NCBI RefSeq assembly: GCF_026016325.1
Contig: NZ_CP087203.1
Span: 1,922,001-1,986,000, forward strand
DNA: 64,000 nucleotides
Direction: 5' to 3'
DNA from: Pseudomonas sp. B21-056
GTDB lineage: Bacteria; Pseudomonadota; Gammaproteobacteria; Pseudomonadales; Pseudomonadaceae
This document shows positions 62,707 through 64,000 of this stretch, piece after piece. The notes beneath the pieces were generated by a model, which saw nothing but the letters and a program-made list of their open reading frames with translations, had not been told where the DNA came from and ran no database searches. Both the position numbers and the translations under genes were made by a program. The number at the start of each line of letters is the position of its first letter. The first letter of the stretch is position 1.

Positions 62707-62717
62707 CCCTAGTCGGC

Positions 62718-62849
62718 TGTGGCGAGGGGATTCATCCCCGCTGGGCTGCAAAGCAGCCCCAAAACTGCCAATCGGTGTGTCAGCTTGATCGAGGTAAGGC
62801 TGATGGGGGCTGCTTCGCAGCCCAACGGGGATAAATCCCCTCGCCACAA
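62718..62849. repeat. Interspersed palindromic repeat, GTGGCGAGGGGATT family (copy 3)
   Basis: Left arm TGTGGCGAGGGGATTCATCC (62718-) and right arm GGGATAAATCCCCTCGCCAC (to 62849), with internal GGGCTGCAAAGCAGCCC and GGGGCTGCTTCGCAGCCC hairpins. It follows the ligA stop directly and may serve as its transcript-end structure. Confidence 0.85.
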
Positions 62850-62920
62850 GGGTGTGTCACCAGGCTGAACGTCTTTGTTGGAGGATGATCTAGTCTTGCA
62901 GGCCCCAGGGAGAGATCGCC

Positions 62921-64000
62921 ATGTACCGCTTCTTCGAACAACTGAGCTCACGCATCGCCGCGCCGTTCCTGGGCGACCGTTCGCGCAACAGCAAAGTCTG
63001 GCCGTGTCGCTGCGGCCAGTCGCTGTTTTTTCGCAACAGCCAGTGCCTGGCCTGTCTGGCGGCGCTGGGCTATCAACCGGAGCAGAGTCGTCTCTCGTCC
63101 CTGCAACCCGGTGACCAGCCCGACACCTGGACCCTGGATGCCGACCCACAGGCCGGCCTGTTCCGGCGCTGCACCAACCTCGATACAGCGGCGGCGTGCA
63201 ACTGGCTGCTGCCGGCCAATGGCCCCGACACCCTATGCATTGCCTGCAGCCTGAACCGCACCATCCCCGACCTGTCGGTCCCGGAAAATCCTGAACGCTG
63301 GCGCAAAGTCGAAACCGCCAAGCGTCGGCTGGTGGCGCAACTGATCACCCTCGGTCTGCCGGTCATCCCGAAAAGCATTGACGAACACACCGGCCTGGCC
63401 TTCGACTTCATCGGCGTCGACCCCGACGGCACGCCACCGACCACCGGCCATGCCAGCGGCTTGATCACCCTCGACATCAAGGAAGCCGACGACGCCCATC
63501 GCGAATACGTGCGCCAGCAGATGCGCGAGCCGTATCGCACCTTGCTCGGGCACTTTCGCCATGAGGTGGGGCATTACTACTGGGACCGGTTGATTGCCAA
63601 CAGCCATTGGCTCGAGGCGTTCCGCGGGTTGTTTGGCGATGAGCGCGCCAGTTATTCCGACGCTTTGGAGCGGCACTACCAGCAAGGGGCACCGCTGGAC
63701 TGGCAAACCCGTTACGTCAGTGCCTACGCCACCATGCACCCCTGGGAAGACTGGGCCGAAACCTGGGCCCACTACCTGCACATGATGGACGCCGTGGACA
63801 CGGCACTGGGCTTTGGCATGAGCGCCCAGGACATGGACTTCGATTACCAACCGTTCCCCCCCGACACCCTGTTCGACCCCGAGCACTCCGGTGGCAAAGC
63901 GTTCCTGTCGTTCGTCAACGCCTGGATCGAACTGGCCGGCATGCTCAACGAACTGTCCCGTAGCATGGGCCAGCCGGATTTCTACCCGTTCGTCGTGCCG
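62921..64000 (+). CDS. Putative zinc-binding metallopeptidase (3' end outside window)
   Basis: 360 codons are visible and the frame is open at the window end, so the C terminus is missing. An N-terminal zinc ribbon ('VWPCRCGQSLFFRNSQCLAC') precedes a peptidase domain with a clear HExxH motif ('HFRHEVGHYYWDRLI') and a downstream 'WAETWAHYLHMMD' that could supply the third ligand. This matches the zinc-ribbon plus Peptidase_Mx-like family, widespread in proteobacteria and of unknown substrate. Start 62921 is preceded by GGGAGAGA. Not linked functionally to ligA. Confidence 0.85.
   Translation, partial: MYRFFEQLSSRIAAPFLGDRSRNSKVWPCRCGQSLFFRNSQCLACLAALGYQPEQSRLSSLQPGDQPDTWTLDADPQAGLFRRCTNLDTAAACNWLLPANGPDTLCIACSLNRTIPDLSVPENPERWRKVETAKRRLVAQLITLGLPVIPKSIDEHTGLAFDFIGVDPDGTPPTTGHASGLITLDIKEADDAHREYVRQQMREPYRTLLGHFRHEVGHYYWDRLIANSHWLEAFRGLFGDERASYSDALERHYQQGAPLDWQTRYVSAYATMHPWEDWAETWAHYLHMMDAVDTALGFGMSAQDMDFDYQPFPPDTLFDPEHSGGKAFLSFVNAWIELAGMLNELSRSMGQPDFYPFVVP

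Overview
The window is chromosomal DNA of a fluorescent Pseudomonas (P. fluorescens group). This is inferred from high-GC codon use, the cfrX-cmpX-sigX-oprF island, the Pseudomonas gene orders nirB-nirD-nasC-cobA, dsbD-tlpA-dsbG/dsbRS, ppsR/ppsA and smc-zipA-ligA, and many Pseudomonas-type REP palindromes. I see no prophage, transposase, CRISPR array, tRNA or rRNA. Both ends cut a gene: a YegS-type lipid kinase at the left and a zinc metallopeptidase at the right.

Layout. 1-6.7 kb: lipid kinase end, a NarL/UhpB-type two-component pair, an unrecognised small protein next to cheV, a MOSC protein, ppnP, a DEDDh exonuclease and a TetR regulator. 6.8-8.5 kb: a periplasmic solute-binding protein and an alpha/beta hydrolase. 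8.6-14.2 kb: the periplasmic disulfide-isomerisation operon dsbD-tlpA-dsbG, divergent from the two-component pair dsbR-dsbS. 14.3-21.1 kb: a GNAT enzyme, ppsR/ppsA (divergent), a hydrolase, rraA and a ZntB/CorA-type transporter. 21.1-24.1 kb: cfrX-cmpX-sigX-oprF, an envelope-stress and porin module. 24.4-36.3 kb: the complete nitrate assimilation region, all on the minus strand: cobA, nasC, nirD, nirB, a PP2C-kinase fusion, a nitrate transporter, nasT and nasS. 36.5-45.8 kb: pyrD, rmf, rlmKL, a CHASE-PAS-PAS-GGDEF protein, dacB and yggL. 45.9-55.5 kb: purine catabolism: a BenE/YdcO transporter, GntR regulator, guaD, xdhC, xdhB, xdhA and a second GntR regulator. 55.5-64 kb: smc, zipA, ligA and the partial peptidase.

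The most coherent regulatory reading concerns nitrate assimilation. Three sigma-54 type -24/-12 elements (GG-N10-GC) lie upstream of nasS, of the nitrate transporter and of nirB. Each structural operon then has a leader with two hairpins carrying hexanucleotide loops with A at position 1 and G at position 4 (the ANTAR target signature), followed by a U-tract hairpin terminator. With nasS (cytoplasmic nitrate sensor) and nasT (ANTAR antiterminator) encoded next door, this predicts a two-step gate: nitrogen limitation starts transcription and nitrate lets it continue. A fused protein phosphatase/kinase lies in the transporter operon and would share this gate.

Other regulatory signals are three 11-bp direct repeats between dsbD and dsbR (probable DsbR site), two TGAC-N6-GTCA dyads over the xdhA promoter, a TTGTGTACAA palindrome before the first GntR gene, and tandemly amplified REP doublets of about 134 bp after oprF and after nasT. 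At least four interspersed palindromic repeat families fill the intergenic gaps.
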